The position numbers and the translations under genes were made by a program. DNA of 64,000 bases from Kineococcus aurantiacus (GTDB lineage Bacteria > Actinomycetota > Actinomycetes > Actinomycetales > Kineococcaceae), in contig NZ_JACCBB010000001.1 of the NCBI RefSeq assembly GCF_013409345.1, forward strand, positions 3,286,001 to 3,350,000, written 5' to 3'. Under the pieces are notes generated by a model. The model made no database searches, was not told the origin of the DNA, and was given only the letters and a program-made list of their open reading frames with translations. Positions 24,672 through 33,195 of this stretch are shown here, one piece after another. The first letter of the stretch is position 1, and each line of letters begins with the position of its first letter.

Positions 24672-25151
24672 GTGACCACCTCCCTCGCGCTCCCCCCGGA
24701 CCTCGACGTCGGCGTGCTGCTCGACGTGGCCCTCGACCAGGCCCGCACGGGGGCCGCCGAGGGCGGCGTCCCCATCGGCGCCGCGCTGTTCACCCTCGAC
24801 GGCGCGCTCCTCGGCGCCGGCCGCAACCGCCGCGTGCAGCACGACGACCCCTCCGTGCACGGCGAGACCGACGCGTTCCGCGCCGCCGGCCGCCGGCCCT
24901 CCTACCGGGACACCGTCATGGTGACCACGCTGTCGCCGTGCTGGTACTGCAGCGGCCTGGTGCGGCAGTTCGGCATCGGGCACCTCCTGGTGGGGGAGAG
25001 CCGGACGTTCACTGGCGGCCACGACTGGCTCGCCGACCACGGCGTGTCGGTGACCGTCCTGGACGACGAGCGGTGCCGGGACCTCATGGCCGGTTTCATC
25101 GAGCGGCGCCCCGACGTGTGGTTCGAGGACATCGGGCAGGAGGTCCCGTGA
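24672..25151 (+). CDS. cytosine deaminase, fungal (Fcy1) type
   Basis: A 159-residue zinc enzyme of the CDA superfamily, about the size of yeast Fcy1. Zinc and catalytic residues are H63-x-E65 (VHGETDAF) and C90-x-x-C93 (TLSPCWYC). The C-terminus ends with DDERCRDLMAGFIERRPDVWFEDIGQ, close to the Fcy1 tail that closes the active site. It converts cytosine to uracil and ammonia. The GTG at 24672 is chosen because the conserved region starts soon after it. The stop overlaps the permease start by GTGA, making a cytosine uptake and deamination unit. Confidence 0.88.
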   Translation: MTTSLALPPDLDVGVLLDVALDQARTGAAEGGVPIGAALFTLDGALLGAGRNRRVQHDDPSVHGETDAFRAAGRRPSYRDTVMVTTLSPCWYCSGLVRQFGIGHLLVGESRTFTGGHDWLADHGVSVTVLDDERCRDLMAGFIERRPDVWFEDIGQEVP

Positions 25152-26515
25152 CCGCTCAGCCCACCACCGCCGCCCCGGCCACCCGGGTGCGCCCCGAGAC
25201 CGTCGAGAAGCGCAGCACCGAGACCATCCCCCTCGCCGAGCGCCGGGGCCGTCCCGCGCACCTGGCCTGGACGTGGAGCTCGCCGAACCTGGAGTTCGCG
25301 ACGGTCTTCGTGGGCGTCCTGGCCACGCAGGCCTTCGGCCTGACGTTCACCCAGGCCGCCGCCGCCCTGCTGCTGGGCAACGGCCTGGCCGCGCTCAGCC
25401 ACGCGGTGCTGTCCGCCCGCGGCCCCGCGACCGGTGTCCCGCAGATGGTGCTGGGACGCGTCGCGTTCGGCCACCGCGGGAACCTCCTGCCCTCGGCCCT
25501 CATGGCGGTCATGGCCGGGTTCGGCTGGTTCGCCGTCAACAGCGTCAGCGCAGCGTTCGCCCTGTCCGCCCTGACCACGCTGCCCGCGCTGGTCTGCCTG
25601 GTGGCCGTCGTGCTGGTCCAGATCGCCGTCGCCGCGCTCGGCCACGACCTCGTGCACCTGTTCGAGCGGTACGCGGCGGTCGCGCTGGCCGTCGTCTTCG
25701 CGGTCGTCGCGGTGCTGACGTTCGCCAAGGCCGACTACTCCGTGGTCCCGGCCACGCCCGGGGGGACCGGGGGTTTCCTCCTCGCCGTCGCGACGGCCTG
25801 GGGCTACACGGCCGGCTGGAACCCGTACGCCACCGACTACACCCGTTACCTGCGGCCGGGGACCGGTCCCGCCGCGGGCCGGGCGGCGGGTCTGGGCCTG
25901 TTCGCCTCGACGTCGGTGCTCATGCTCGCCGGGGCCGCCTCGGCCCTCATCCCCGGCGCGGTCAGCGACAACCCCACCGAGGCGTTCACCTCGCACCTGC
26001 CCGGGCCGCTGGCGGACGTGACGCTGCTGGCCATCGCCCTCGGCGCGGTGTGCGCGAACATCCTCAACGTCTACTCCGGCTCGATGTCGTTCCTGGCCAT
26101 GGGTTTCACGTCCCTGACCCGCCGGCGCGCGGTCGTCCCGGTCGCCTTCGGGGTCGTCGGGTTCCTGCTCGCCTGGGCCGGGTTGTCCGACGCGGGCCAC
26201 GCCTACGAGCAGTTCCTGCTCGTCATCGCCTACTGGATCGCCCCGTGGCTCGGGGTGGTCCTCGTCGACCAGTTCGCCCGCCGCGGGCAGGACCTGCAGC
26301 CCCTGCTGCACGACCGGGGTTTCCGCAACCCCTCCGGCCTCGTCGCGATGCTCGCCGGGCTCGTCGTCTCGGTCGTGCTGTTCGCCAACCAGGAGGCCTA
26401 CGTCGGCCCGGTCGCGGCCGCGGTGCCGGGGATCGGCGACCTCACGGCGCTGGTCGGTTTCCTCCTCGCCGCGGGCCTCTACGCGGTGCTGCCCCGGCGC
26501 GGCGCCCGACCCTGA
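25148..26515 (+). CDS. NCS1-family purine/cytosine permease
   Basis: A 455-residue transporter with about 12 transmembrane segments. The NCS1 features are an N-terminal WSSPNLEFATVFVG segment, MVLGRVAFGHRGN near residue 105, and the WGYTAGWNPYATDYTRYL substrate region near 220. Members import cytosine, purines, uracil or allantoin with a cation. Coupling by GTGA to cytosine deaminase makes cytosine the best guess. Confidence 0.9.
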   Translation: MTAQPTTAAPATRVRPETVEKRSTETIPLAERRGRPAHLAWTWSSPNLEFATVFVGVLATQAFGLTFTQAAAALLLGNGLAALSHAVLSARGPATGVPQMVLGRVAFGHRGNLLPSALMAVMAGFGWFAVNSVSAAFALSALTTLPALVCLVAVVLVQIAVAALGHDLVHLFERYAAVALAVVFAVVAVLTFAKADYSVVPATPGGTGGFLLAVATAWGYTAGWNPYATDYTRYLRPGTGPAAGRAAGLGLFASTSVLMLAGAASALIPGAVSDNPTEAFTSHLPGPLADVTLLAIALGAVCANILNVYSGSMSFLAMGFTSLTRRRAVVPVAFGVVGFLLAWAGLSDAGHAYEQFLLVIAYWIAPWLGVVLVDQFARRGQDLQPLLHDRGFRNPSGLVAMLAGLVVSVVLFANQEAYVGPVAAAVPGIGDLTALVGFLLAAGLYAVLPRRGARP

Positions 26516-26835
26516 GACGGGACCGGCGCGTCAGCGGAGCCCGGCGCAGCTGGCACCCACCGGGTGACCCCGTCGAGCGCGCCGCGGCCGGGTGGGAGGT
26601 GCGGGTCACCCGGCCCGGCCTCAGGCCCACGTCGTGCCGGCCGGGTCGTCTCAGCTCGCCCGACCTCCGCTCGCGACGTCCCCTGCGCCGCCGAGTCGGT
26701 CGCACGGCTAGCACACCCGGCGCCGGCCCGTGGGTCGATGGTGTGCGGTACGCAGTTGTGCGTAACCGGAACCCCGCGCCACCGCGGCGAGTGTTCACTG
26801 AGCGTCATCAGTCCACGCTCACTGACCGGAGGTCG
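26516..26835. other. 320-bp gene-free interval with two inverted repeats
   Basis: No coding sequence is convincing here. CCGGGTGACCC (26560-26570) is the exact reverse complement of GGGTCACCCGG (26603-26613), with 32 bases between, and could end the permease transcript. TACGCA (26749-26754) and TGCGTA (26759-26764) form a tight hairpin or operator about 75 bases before the secreted protein gene, in a locally AT-richer part that probably holds its promoter. Confidence 0.5.
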
Positions 26836-26838
26836 ATG

Positions 26839-27297
26839 ATGATCCGCAAGATGCTCACCCGGGCGACAGTCACCGCGGCGGCCGCCGCCCTGTTGGTCAC
26901 CGGCGCGGGCGTGGGGGCCGCGCAGGCCCACACGGCCTCTGAAGCCATCCAAGCCGGTTGCGGCAGCGGGTACTCGGTCGTCAGGGACGGCACCCGCAAC
27001 CTGGTGACGACCCGCGGGGAGATCTGGGGTCAGGTGTACCTAACGTACAACTCCTCGACGGGCTACAGCTGCGTGGTGACCCGCAAGACCGCCTTCCACG
27101 GGACCTCCACCAAGACCCTCGCCCGCCTGTCGGTGCAGGGTTCGACGGTGCGCGAGGACTGGGCCTACTACTCCCACTGGGCCGCGGTGAAGAGCTACGC
27201 CAGGGGCCGCTGCGTGGCGTACTGGGGCGACGTGCGCAACCCCACCGGGACGGACAACGCCGGTGGTGGCCGGTGGACCTGGGGGAACTGCGGCTGA
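26839..27297 (+). CDS. small secreted protein, resembling spore-associated protein A
   Basis: A 152-residue protein with a Sec signal peptide: basic start, hydrophobic core and AQA cleavage site after residue 29. The mature part has four Cys and the pattern CGSGYSVV...YLTYNSSTGYSCVVTRKT, then CVAYWGDVRNP and a C-terminal WGNCG. This is reminiscent of small secreted actinomycete proteins annotated as spore-associated protein A, whose role is unclear. Two ATGs are adjacent; the second (26839) has better spacing from GGAGG at 26828-26832. It is monocistronic, with a strong terminator behind it. Confidence 0.7.
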   Translation: MIRKMLTRATVTAAAAALLVTGAGVGAAQAHTASEAIQAGCGSGYSVVRDGTRNLVTTRGEIWGQVYLTYNSSTGYSCVVTRKTAFHGTSTKTLARLSVQGSTVREDWAYYSHWAAVKSYARGRCVAYWGDVRNPTGTDNAGGGRWTWGNCG

Positions 27298-27316
27298 GTT
27301 CGCACCGGCGTCCCGC

Positions 27317-27344
27317 GACGCCCGTCCCCGCGGGGACGGGCGTC
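27317..27344 (+). terminator. strong hairpin terminator after secreted protein gene
   Basis: A perfect 14-bp inverted repeat (27317-27330 with 27331-27344) starts 19 bases after the stop codon. It lacks a T-run, as is common in high-GC actinomycetes, and it may also serve the convergent LuxR gene. Confidence 0.8.
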
Positions 27345-27373
27345 GTCGCCGTCTGTGGTGGGCGGTCGGGACC

Positions 27374-28411
27374 TCAACCACCGACGTGAGTGGTCCCTTC
27401 TAGCTGGCCGCAGCCGCCGACGACCGGCAGCAGACCCAGACCACGTCCCCGGGAGACGGCCGCCAGCCGGTCGGTGACGGACAGGGTGCGGTACAGGTGC
27501 TGGAGGTGCTTGTGCACGGTGCGTTCGCTGATGCCGAGGTACCGGCCGATGGCGGCGGCGGTCAGGCCGTTGGACAGGTGGCACAGGATGGCGTACTGGC
27601 GGTTGGTCAGAGCTGCCGCCACGGCCGCGGCCGCTCGTGGTTCGTCCACCACGACGGCGCTGGCACCGGGCAGCGCCGGACGCCAGCGCAGACGCAGGGC
27701 TCCGTGCCGGGTGGGCAGGCCTGCGACGGGGTTGGCTGAGGTGAGCACCGTGCGGCTCAGGGCGACCACGGTCGTCGCGGGCACCCGGTGCTTCTCCAGC
27801 AGGGCGGCGGCTTCGTCGTTGAGGTAGGTGACGTGCTCGCCGTGGGCCAGCAGCAGGCCGGCGCCGGAGGCGACGGAGTGCTCGAGGTCGAGGACCAGGT
27901 GGTGGCGGCGCCTGTCGGCGGCGGCGCGACGCAGGAAACCCTCGAAGGCCCGCAGGACGTCGAGGTCGTCGTCGGTGAAGGGGCGGCTGCGGTTGACGCC
28001 CCAGCCGTGCACCTCGCCGTCCGCGGTGAGGTCCCCCGTCAGCAGCGCGTGCGGCACGCGGTTGGGTTCGAGCAGTTCTCGACGCATCGGGTTGTCCGCC
28101 CAGGCCGCCGGTCCGCACAGGTCCTCCACCCGGCTGGCCGACAGGTGGCGGTGCTCGGCGAGGTGGACCACGGCGGGATTGGTGCGGAAGAGCTCGCGCA
28201 CGTCGGCGTGCTGCACGGGTCTCAGCAGTTCGGGGATCTCGGTGACCCGGGGGACGTCACCGGGTCGGACTTCGACCTCACCCGCCACGTCGCCGGGGAC
28301 GAGGCGGAGCAGCGTGCTCAAGCCGTGCAGCACCTGGGTGGTGGGTTCGGCGATCTCCAGGAGCTCCATGCCAGAGCTGTGCACCAGCCGCCAGCGCTTG
28401 GCTCTGAGCAC
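27374..28411 (-). CDS. LuxR-family transcriptional regulator
   Basis: A 345-residue protein. The C-terminal LuxR helix-turn-helix is at about residues 270-325 (LTNRQYAILCHLSNGLTAAAIGRYLGISERTVHKHLQHLYRTL). The N-terminal two thirds resemble GAF/PAS-like sensor folds without receiver-domain residues. The GTG at 28411 follows a -10-like TAAGAC by six bases; a later ATG at 28369 is the alternative. No target is obvious, as it is isolated between a secreted protein and a LysE exporter. Confidence 0.8.
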   Translation of the reverse strand: MLRAKRWRLVHSSGMELLEIAEPTTQVLHGLSTLLRLVPGDVAGEVEVRPGDVPRVTEIPELLRPVQHADVRELFRTNPAVVHLAEHRHLSASRVEDLCGPAAWADNPMRRELLEPNRVPHALLTGDLTADGEVHGWGVNRSRPFTDDDLDVLRAFEGFLRRAAADRRRHHLVLDLEHSVASGAGLLLAHGEHVTYLNDEAAALLEKHRVPATTVVALSRTVLTSANPVAGLPTRHGALRLRWRPALPGASAVVVDEPRAAAAVAAALTNRQYAILCHLSNGLTAAAIGRYLGISERTVHKHLQHLYRTLSVTDRLAAVSRGRGLGLLPVVGGCGQLEGTTHVGG

Positions 28412-28506
28412 GTCCCCGTCTTACCACCCTCAACCACCGCGTGCACTGCGGGGACTGCGGAGCGTCACCCGAGCAGAAGCGCCCTTCAGCGCGACCAGCG
28501 CCCCGC

Positions 28507-29130
28507 CTACCGGGCGCTGACGACCGTCCCGACCCCGAACGCGGTGAGCACCGCCGCGCTGACCCGGTCCAGGGCCCTGGTCACCCGCGGCCGCCGGATC
28601 CAGTCCACGGCCCGGGCCCCCACCTGCGACAGCACGCTGAGGTACACCAGCGCGACACCGGCCTCCACCGCCCCCAGCAGCAGCGTCGCGCCCACCCCGG
28701 ACCCGGCCGGGACGAACTGCGGGACCACCGCGAGGAAGAACAACCCCACCTTCGGGTTCAGCACGCACGAGACCAGCCCGGCGCCGAACGCCCCGCGCAG
28801 CGAGGCGGCAGCCGCCGCCGCGCCGGGCGCAGAGCCGCCCCCGCGCCGGCGGTGGGCCCAGAACGTGCGGACCCCCAGGAACACCAGGTACAGGCCACCG
28901 GCGACCTTCACCGCCTGGTACGCCTGCGCCGACCGTTCCAGCAGCGCCGCCAGGCCCACGGCCACGGCACCGGCCCAGACGAGGGCACCCAGGGCCGACC
29001 CCAGCGCCGTCACCACGCCCGTGCGGGCCCCGTGCAGGCTGTGCCGCAGCACGAGGAACGTGTTGGGGCCCGGGGTGACCTCCAGCAGCAGGCACAGCGC
29101 GCAGAAGGCGAGGACGGCGTCGAGGCTCAC
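28507..29130 (-). CDS. LysE/RhtB-family amino-acid exporter
   Basis: A 207-residue membrane protein with five to six helices. The LysE signature TPGPNTFLVLRHSLHGARTG is at residues 19-38 and NPKVGLFFLAVVPQFV near 124. The family exports amino acids or homoserine lactones; the substrate is unknown. The GTG at 29130 has no Shine-Dalgarno sequence, but TAGCCT stands six bases upstream and overlaps the stop of the HNH gene, so it may have its own leaderless promoter. Confidence 0.87.
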   Translation of the reverse strand: MSLDAVLAFCALCLLLEVTPGPNTFLVLRHSLHGARTGVVTALGSALGALVWAGAVAVGLAALLERSAQAYQAVKVAGGLYLVFLGVRTFWAHRRRGGGSAPGAAAAAASLRGAFGAGLVSCVLNPKVGLFFLAVVPQFVPAGSGVGATLLLGAVEAGVALVYLSVLSQVGARAVDWIRRPRVTRALDRVSAAVLTAFGVGTVVSAR

Positions 29131-29139
29131 CCCGGGAGG

Positions 29140-29829
29140 CTAGTCCGCGACGGGTTCGCCGGGGCAGCCCCGCAGCACCCGCTCGATCGCGTCCCGCTCC
29201 GCGGGGGTCACCCACAACCCGTACTCCGCCTTGACCGCCACCTGCCGCGCGACGTACTCGCAGCGGAACGCGGTGTTCGGCGGCAGCCACGTCGCGGCGT
29301 CACCGTCGCCCTTGGACGCGTTCAGCGGCCCGTCCACGGCCAGCAGTTCCAGGGGGTCGTTCGCGAACTCCTCGCGCTCGTCGGCGTCCCACTGCTGCGC
29401 CCCCGTCTGCCACGCGTTCGACAGGGCGACGACGTGGTCGATCTGGACGTCGTCGCTCGTCCCCTGGCCCCGGGTGAAGGCGATGGTGTCCCCGCTGTAG
29501 GGGTCGTCCAGGGAACCCCTCGAGACCACGCAGTCCGAACCGCGCTTGAACGTGACGTCCTCCAGGTCCCGGGCCAGGACGTCGTTGCGCGTGTCGCAGC
29601 CGTTGCGGTCGGTGTCCTCCCACCCGTCGCCGAACCGGTCGCGGGAGTACCCCGTCTTCGGTGCCCGGCCCTTCACCGGCAGGGTCCCCAGCTGGGCCAG
29701 CGCCGTCCCGGCGGGGGCGTCGTCCTCACCGCCGGGGGTGCAGCCCGCCAGCAGCGACCCCGCCAGCAGCGTCCCCGCCAGCAGCGACCCCCCGGCGGCG
29801 ACCGCCGCCCTCACCTTCCGCACGCCCAC
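29140..29829 (-). CDS. secreted HNH-family nuclease lipoprotein (DUF1524-like)
   Basis: A 229-residue protein. Residues 1-30 form a lipoprotein signal ending in L-L-A-G-C30, with its core built of three L-L-A-G repeats. The nuclease part contains the H-N-H-like elements DHVVALSNAW (Asp-His) and LLAVDGPLNASKGDGDAATWLPPN, then CEYVARQVAVKAEYGLWVT. This pattern is shared with secreted DUF1524 nucleases of streptomycetes, probably used in extracellular DNA degradation. The GTG at 29829 was preferred to a start at 29907 because GGAGGT lies eight bases upstream and the signal peptide begins there. Confidence 0.82.
   Translation of the reverse strand: MGVRKVRAAVAAGGSLLAGTLLAGSLLAGCTPGGEDDAPAGTALAQLGTLPVKGRAPKTGYSRDRFGDGWEDTDRNGCDTRNDVLARDLEDVTFKRGSDCVVSRGSLDDPYSGDTIAFTRGQGTSDDVQIDHVVALSNAWQTGAQQWDADEREEFANDPLELLAVDGPLNASKGDGDAATWLPPNTAFRCEYVARQVAVKAEYGLWVTPAERDAIERVLRGCPGEPVAD
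29746..29790 (-). repeat. three 15-bp tandem repeats inside the HNH lipoprotein signal peptide
   Basis: CGCCAGCAGCGACCC occurs at 29746-29760 and 29776-29790, with a one-base variant at 29761-29775. Read on the minus strand they encode the repeated L-L-A-G-(S/T) of the hydrophobic core. Copy number changes would lengthen or shorten the signal peptide in frame. Confidence 0.85.
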
Positions 29830-29975
29830 CGCACGCCACCTCCCGATCAGCGCACCATCGTGCACCGGCCGAGCGCCCGGCGCGGCCCCGGTCCGCGCGT
29901 GCGACACTCGACTACCCGCTGAGGCAGCCCGGCGTCGCTCGTCGCGTTCCCCCGACCACGCCAGGAGACCGCCCG

Positions 29976-32555
29976 ATGGACAGCGAACGCCCCGCCGCTG
30001 CGCCCGCGTTCGCCGACGACGCCGACCGCGTCCGATCGGCCCGACGTCTCGTGACCACCACGCCCAACCCGGCCCTGGACCGGCTGGCCGACCTCGCCCG
30101 CCGCCTGCTGGGCACCCCCGCGGCGCAGGTGTCGCTGCTCACCGACGTCCAGACCGTCACCGCCGTCGCCGGCCCGGGGCTCTCCGGCGCCGCGGGCACC
30201 CCCCTGGCCGACGCCCTGTGCACCGTCACGGCCGTCTCCGGGACCCCCCTCGTCGTGCCCGACACCGACCGGGACGAGCGGGTCCGGCACCTGCCGCCGG
30301 TCACCTCCGGAGCCGTCGGCAGCTACCTCGGGGTGCCGCTGCGCGGGCAGGACGGCCACGTCATCGGCGCCCTGTGCGTCTTCGGCCCCGCGACCCGCGA
30401 CTGGTCCGGCGCGGACGTGTCCCTGCTGACCGACCTCGCCGCCGCCGCCGTCACCGAGCTGGAGCTGTCCGCGCTCGCGGTCGACCTGGAGGCCGCCCGC
30501 GTCCGCTGGCAGCTCGCCGTCAGCGCCGGCGGCGTCGGCACCTTCGACTGGGACCTGCTCACCGGGGTGCTGGAGTGGGACGAGAACCTGCTGGAGATGT
30601 TCGGGTACCTCCCCGGGGAGTTCGGCCGCACCATCGAGGACTTCGACGCGCGCCTGCACCCCGACGACCGGGGACGGGTGGCGCGTGCCCTGGACCGCTC
30701 GATCGTCGAGGCCGGCGCGTACGAGGCGGAGTACCGCGTCGTGCACCCCGACGGCACGACCCGCTGGGTGCGGGCCCGCGGGCAGGCGCTGGCCGACGAG
30801 TCGGGCCGCAGCGTGCGCGTCCTGGGGGCCGCCTACGACACGACCGCGGCCCGGGACGAGGACGCCCGGGTGGCCCGCGTCCTGGAGTCGATGTCGTCGG
30901 CGTTCTTCTCCCTGGACCGCGACTGGCGCTTCAGCTACGTGAACTCCGAGGCCGAGCGGGTCCTGGGCCGCCCCCGCGGCGAACTGCTCGGCGGGGACGT
31001 GTGGGAGCTGTTCCCCGACGCGGTCGGCTCGCCGTTCGAGGAGAACTACCGGGGCGTGGCCCGCACCGGGCGACCGGCGACGTTCGAGGCGTACTACCCG
31101 GCCCCGCTGGACGCCTGGTTCGAGGTGCGGGCGTGGCCCGACCCCGACGGGGTGTCGGTGTACTTCTCGGACATCAGCGAGCGCCGTCGCGCCCAGCAGG
31201 CCCTGGAGACCGCGCACGCGGCGGCGGCCGCCGCGGCCGAGCGGCTCCGCCTGATCGTGCGGATCAGCGAGGACCTGTCCTCCACGCTGGACGTGGAGGA
31301 GGCGTACGCGCGGCTGGCCCAGCACCTCGTGCCCGCGCTCGGCGACTGGTGCCTGGTGACGCTGGTGGACGAGGAGGGGCAGCTGCGCGACCTCGGCTGC
31401 CACCACGCCGACCCCGCCGCGCTGGACCTGGTGCGGGCCTACCGGGAGGCGCGGGTGACGGCGCTGACCCCGCAGTCCTACCTGTTCCGGGTCTGGCGCA
31501 CCGGCCGGCCGGTGACCGTCCCCGAGGACGCCACCGGGGCCCTGGTGGCGCAGCTGGCTCCCGGCAGCACCGCGCGCGAGCTCATCACCCGCCTCGCGCC
31601 GGGGGCCCTGGAGTGCCTGCCCGTCCGCGCGCGGGGCCGCACGGTCGGGCTCATCACCCTCTTCCACGACGCCGCCGCGGACCGCCTGTCGCCCGAGGAC
31701 CTGCTGCTGGCGACGGAGGTGGGGGACCGCGCGGGCCTGGCGCTGGACAACGCGCGGCTGTTCTCCGCGCAGCACCGGGTGGCCGAGGGCCTGCAGCGCA
31801 GCCTGCTGACCGCGCCGGTGCAGCCCGAGCACGTCCAGGTCGCCGTGCGGTACCGGCCCGCGGCGCGCGCCGCGCGCGTCGGCGGCGACTGGTACGACGC
31901 GTTCCTCACCCCCGACGGGGCGACGGTCCTCGTCATCGGCGACGTCATGGGCCACGACATCGACGCGGCGGCGGCCATGAGCCAGGTCCGCTCCCTGCTG
32001 CGCGGCATCGCCTACATCACCGGCAGCAGCCCCGCGAAGGTGCTCTCGGGGCTGGACGCGGCCATGCAGGGCCTGGACGTGGCCACGACCGCGACGGCCG
32101 TCGTGGCGCGGCTGGAGGACGACGGGGACCGGACCCGCCTGCGCTGGTCGAACGCGGGCCACCTGAACCCCGTCGTCGTCGGCCCGGACGGGACGCTGCG
32201 GACGCTGGGCACGGGGTCGGCCGAGCTGCTGCTGGGCATCGACCCCGGCGCGCGCCGGTCCGACGCGGTGGTGGACCTGGAGCGCGGCTCGACGGTGCTG
32301 GCGTTCACCGACGGGCTCATCGAGCGGCGCGACGGCTCCCTCGAGGAGCGGTTGCGGCTGCTGGGTTCGGTCGTGACCGAGCTCGCCGCCCAGCCTCTGG
32401 AGGACCTTCTCGACGGCGTCCTGCGCCTCATGGTGCCGGGTGAGCACGAGGACGACGTCGCGCTGCTGGCGTTCCGGCTGCACCCGCGGGAGGGGGACCG
32501 GCCCGCCGAGGCCGGGCCGGAGCGGGTCCCCGAGCAGCTCCCGCCCAGCCCGTGA
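29976..32555 (+). CDS. multisensor PP2C/SpoIIE-type serine phosphatase (GAF-PAS-PAS-GAF-PP2C)
   Basis: An 859-residue soluble protein. Domains in order: GAF (about 20-150), PAS (165-295), PAS (300-405), a short coiled segment, GAF (420-590) and a SpoIIE/PP2C phosphatase (600-835). Metal-binding Asp motifs are clear: GGDWYDAF, VIGDVMGHDIDAA, AFTDGLIER and DDVALLAF. Such proteins dephosphorylate anti-sigma-factor antagonists in general stress signalling. The first GAF lacks obvious haem or chromophore residues. The ATG at 29976 has AGGAGA upstream; the longer open frame covers the divergent nuclease gene's promoter. Confidence 0.88.
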   Translation: MDSERPAAAPAFADDADRVRSARRLVTTTPNPALDRLADLARRLLGTPAAQVSLLTDVQTVTAVAGPGLSGAAGTPLADALCTVTAVSGTPLVVPDTDRDERVRHLPPVTSGAVGSYLGVPLRGQDGHVIGALCVFGPATRDWSGADVSLLTDLAAAAVTELELSALAVDLEAARVRWQLAVSAGGVGTFDWDLLTGVLEWDENLLEMFGYLPGEFGRTIEDFDARLHPDDRGRVARALDRSIVEAGAYEAEYRVVHPDGTTRWVRARGQALADESGRSVRVLGAAYDTTAARDEDARVARVLESMSSAFFSLDRDWRFSYVNSEAERVLGRPRGELLGGDVWELFPDAVGSPFEENYRGVARTGRPATFEAYYPAPLDAWFEVRAWPDPDGVSVYFSDISERRRAQQALETAHAAAAAAAERLRLIVRISEDLSSTLDVEEAYARLAQHLVPALGDWCLVTLVDEEGQLRDLGCHHADPAALDLVRAYREARVTALTPQSYLFRVWRTGRPVTVPEDATGALVAQLAPGSTARELITRLAPGALECLPVRARGRTVGLITLFHDAAADRLSPEDLLLATEVGDRAGLALDNARLFSAQHRVAEGLQRSLLTAPVQPEHVQVAVRYRPAARAARVGGDWYDAFLTPDGATVLVIGDVMGHDIDAAAAMSQVRSLLRGIAYITGSSPAKVLSGLDAAMQGLDVATTATAVVARLEDDGDRTRLRWSNAGHLNPVVVGPDGTLRTLGTGSAELLLGIDPGARRSDAVVDLERGSTVLAFTDGLIERRDGSLEERLRLLGSVVTELAAQPLEDLLDGVLRLMVPGEHEDDVALLAFRLHPREGDRPAEAGPERVPEQLPPSP

Positions 32556-32556
32556 G

Positions 32557-33177
32557 CTAGGCGCTGCCCCGCAACCGCTCCAGGCCCGTGAGCAGGCTCT
32601 CCAGCCCCAGCAGGAACGCCCGCTCGGAGCGGTCGCCCGGCTGCGCCCTCGTCGCCCGGATCGCCCGCGACAACCGGGAGTCCTCCCGCCCGGAGTCGGC
32701 CCACACCTGCACGGGCGCGCCCGCGTCGAGGGCGGACCCCAGGACGAAGCAGTCCAGGACGGTCACGGCGTGCAGGAGTTCCTCGTCGCCGAACCCGGCG
32801 TCGTGCAGCACGTCGGCGAGGGCCTCGTAGGAGGCCAGCGTCGCGGGGTGGCTCACCGTCTGCGCCGTCAGGAGCGGCACGGCCGCGGGGTGGGCGGCGA
32901 AGGCGGCCCGGTACTGGCGGGCCCAGCGTCGGGTGAACTCCCGCCAGTCCTCACCGGGCAGCACGCTGACGGGCATCCCGTCGGCCGACAGCAGCCCGCG
33001 GATGCCCTCGACGACCTCCTCACGCCCACCCTTGAAGTGGTGGTACAGCGAGGAGGTGCTCACGTCGAGTTCCCGCGCGAGCCGGGGCAGCCCCAGTTCG
33101 CCCGTGCGGTCGAGCAGGTCCAGCGCGGTGCGCAGGACCAGTTCGCGGGACAGCAGGGGGGTGGTGGGGCGGGCCAT
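32557..33177 (-). CDS. TetR-family transcriptional regulator
   Basis: A 206-residue regulator with a helix-turn-helix at residues 10-50 (SRELVLRTALDLLDRTGELGLPRLARELDVSTSSLYHHFKGG) and a TetR_C-type ligand domain. It is the last gene of the operon permease - amidohydrolase - agmatine deiminase - TetR (18 bases after the deiminase). The operator TAACCGA-N7-TCGGTTA at the head of that operon is its likely binding site, giving autoregulation. Its stop lies one base from that of the convergent phosphatase gene. Confidence 0.85.
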   Translation of the reverse strand: MARPTTPLLSRELVLRTALDLLDRTGELGLPRLARELDVSTSSLYHHFKGGREEVVEGIRGLLSADGMPVSVLPGEDWREFTRRWARQYRAAFAAHPAAVPLLTAQTVSHPATLASYEALADVLHDAGFGDEELLHAVTVLDCFVLGSALDAGAPVQVWADSGREDSRLSRAIRATRAQPGDRSERAFLLGLESLLTGLERLRGSA

Positions 33178-33195
33178 GCTGGGGACTCCCGTGGG

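Noticed and set aside
23048-26515. Open frame of 1155 codons ending with the NCS1 permease
   Set aside because: Only the part from 25148 is real; the rest runs antisense to pucR and through the cytosine deaminase gene in another frame.
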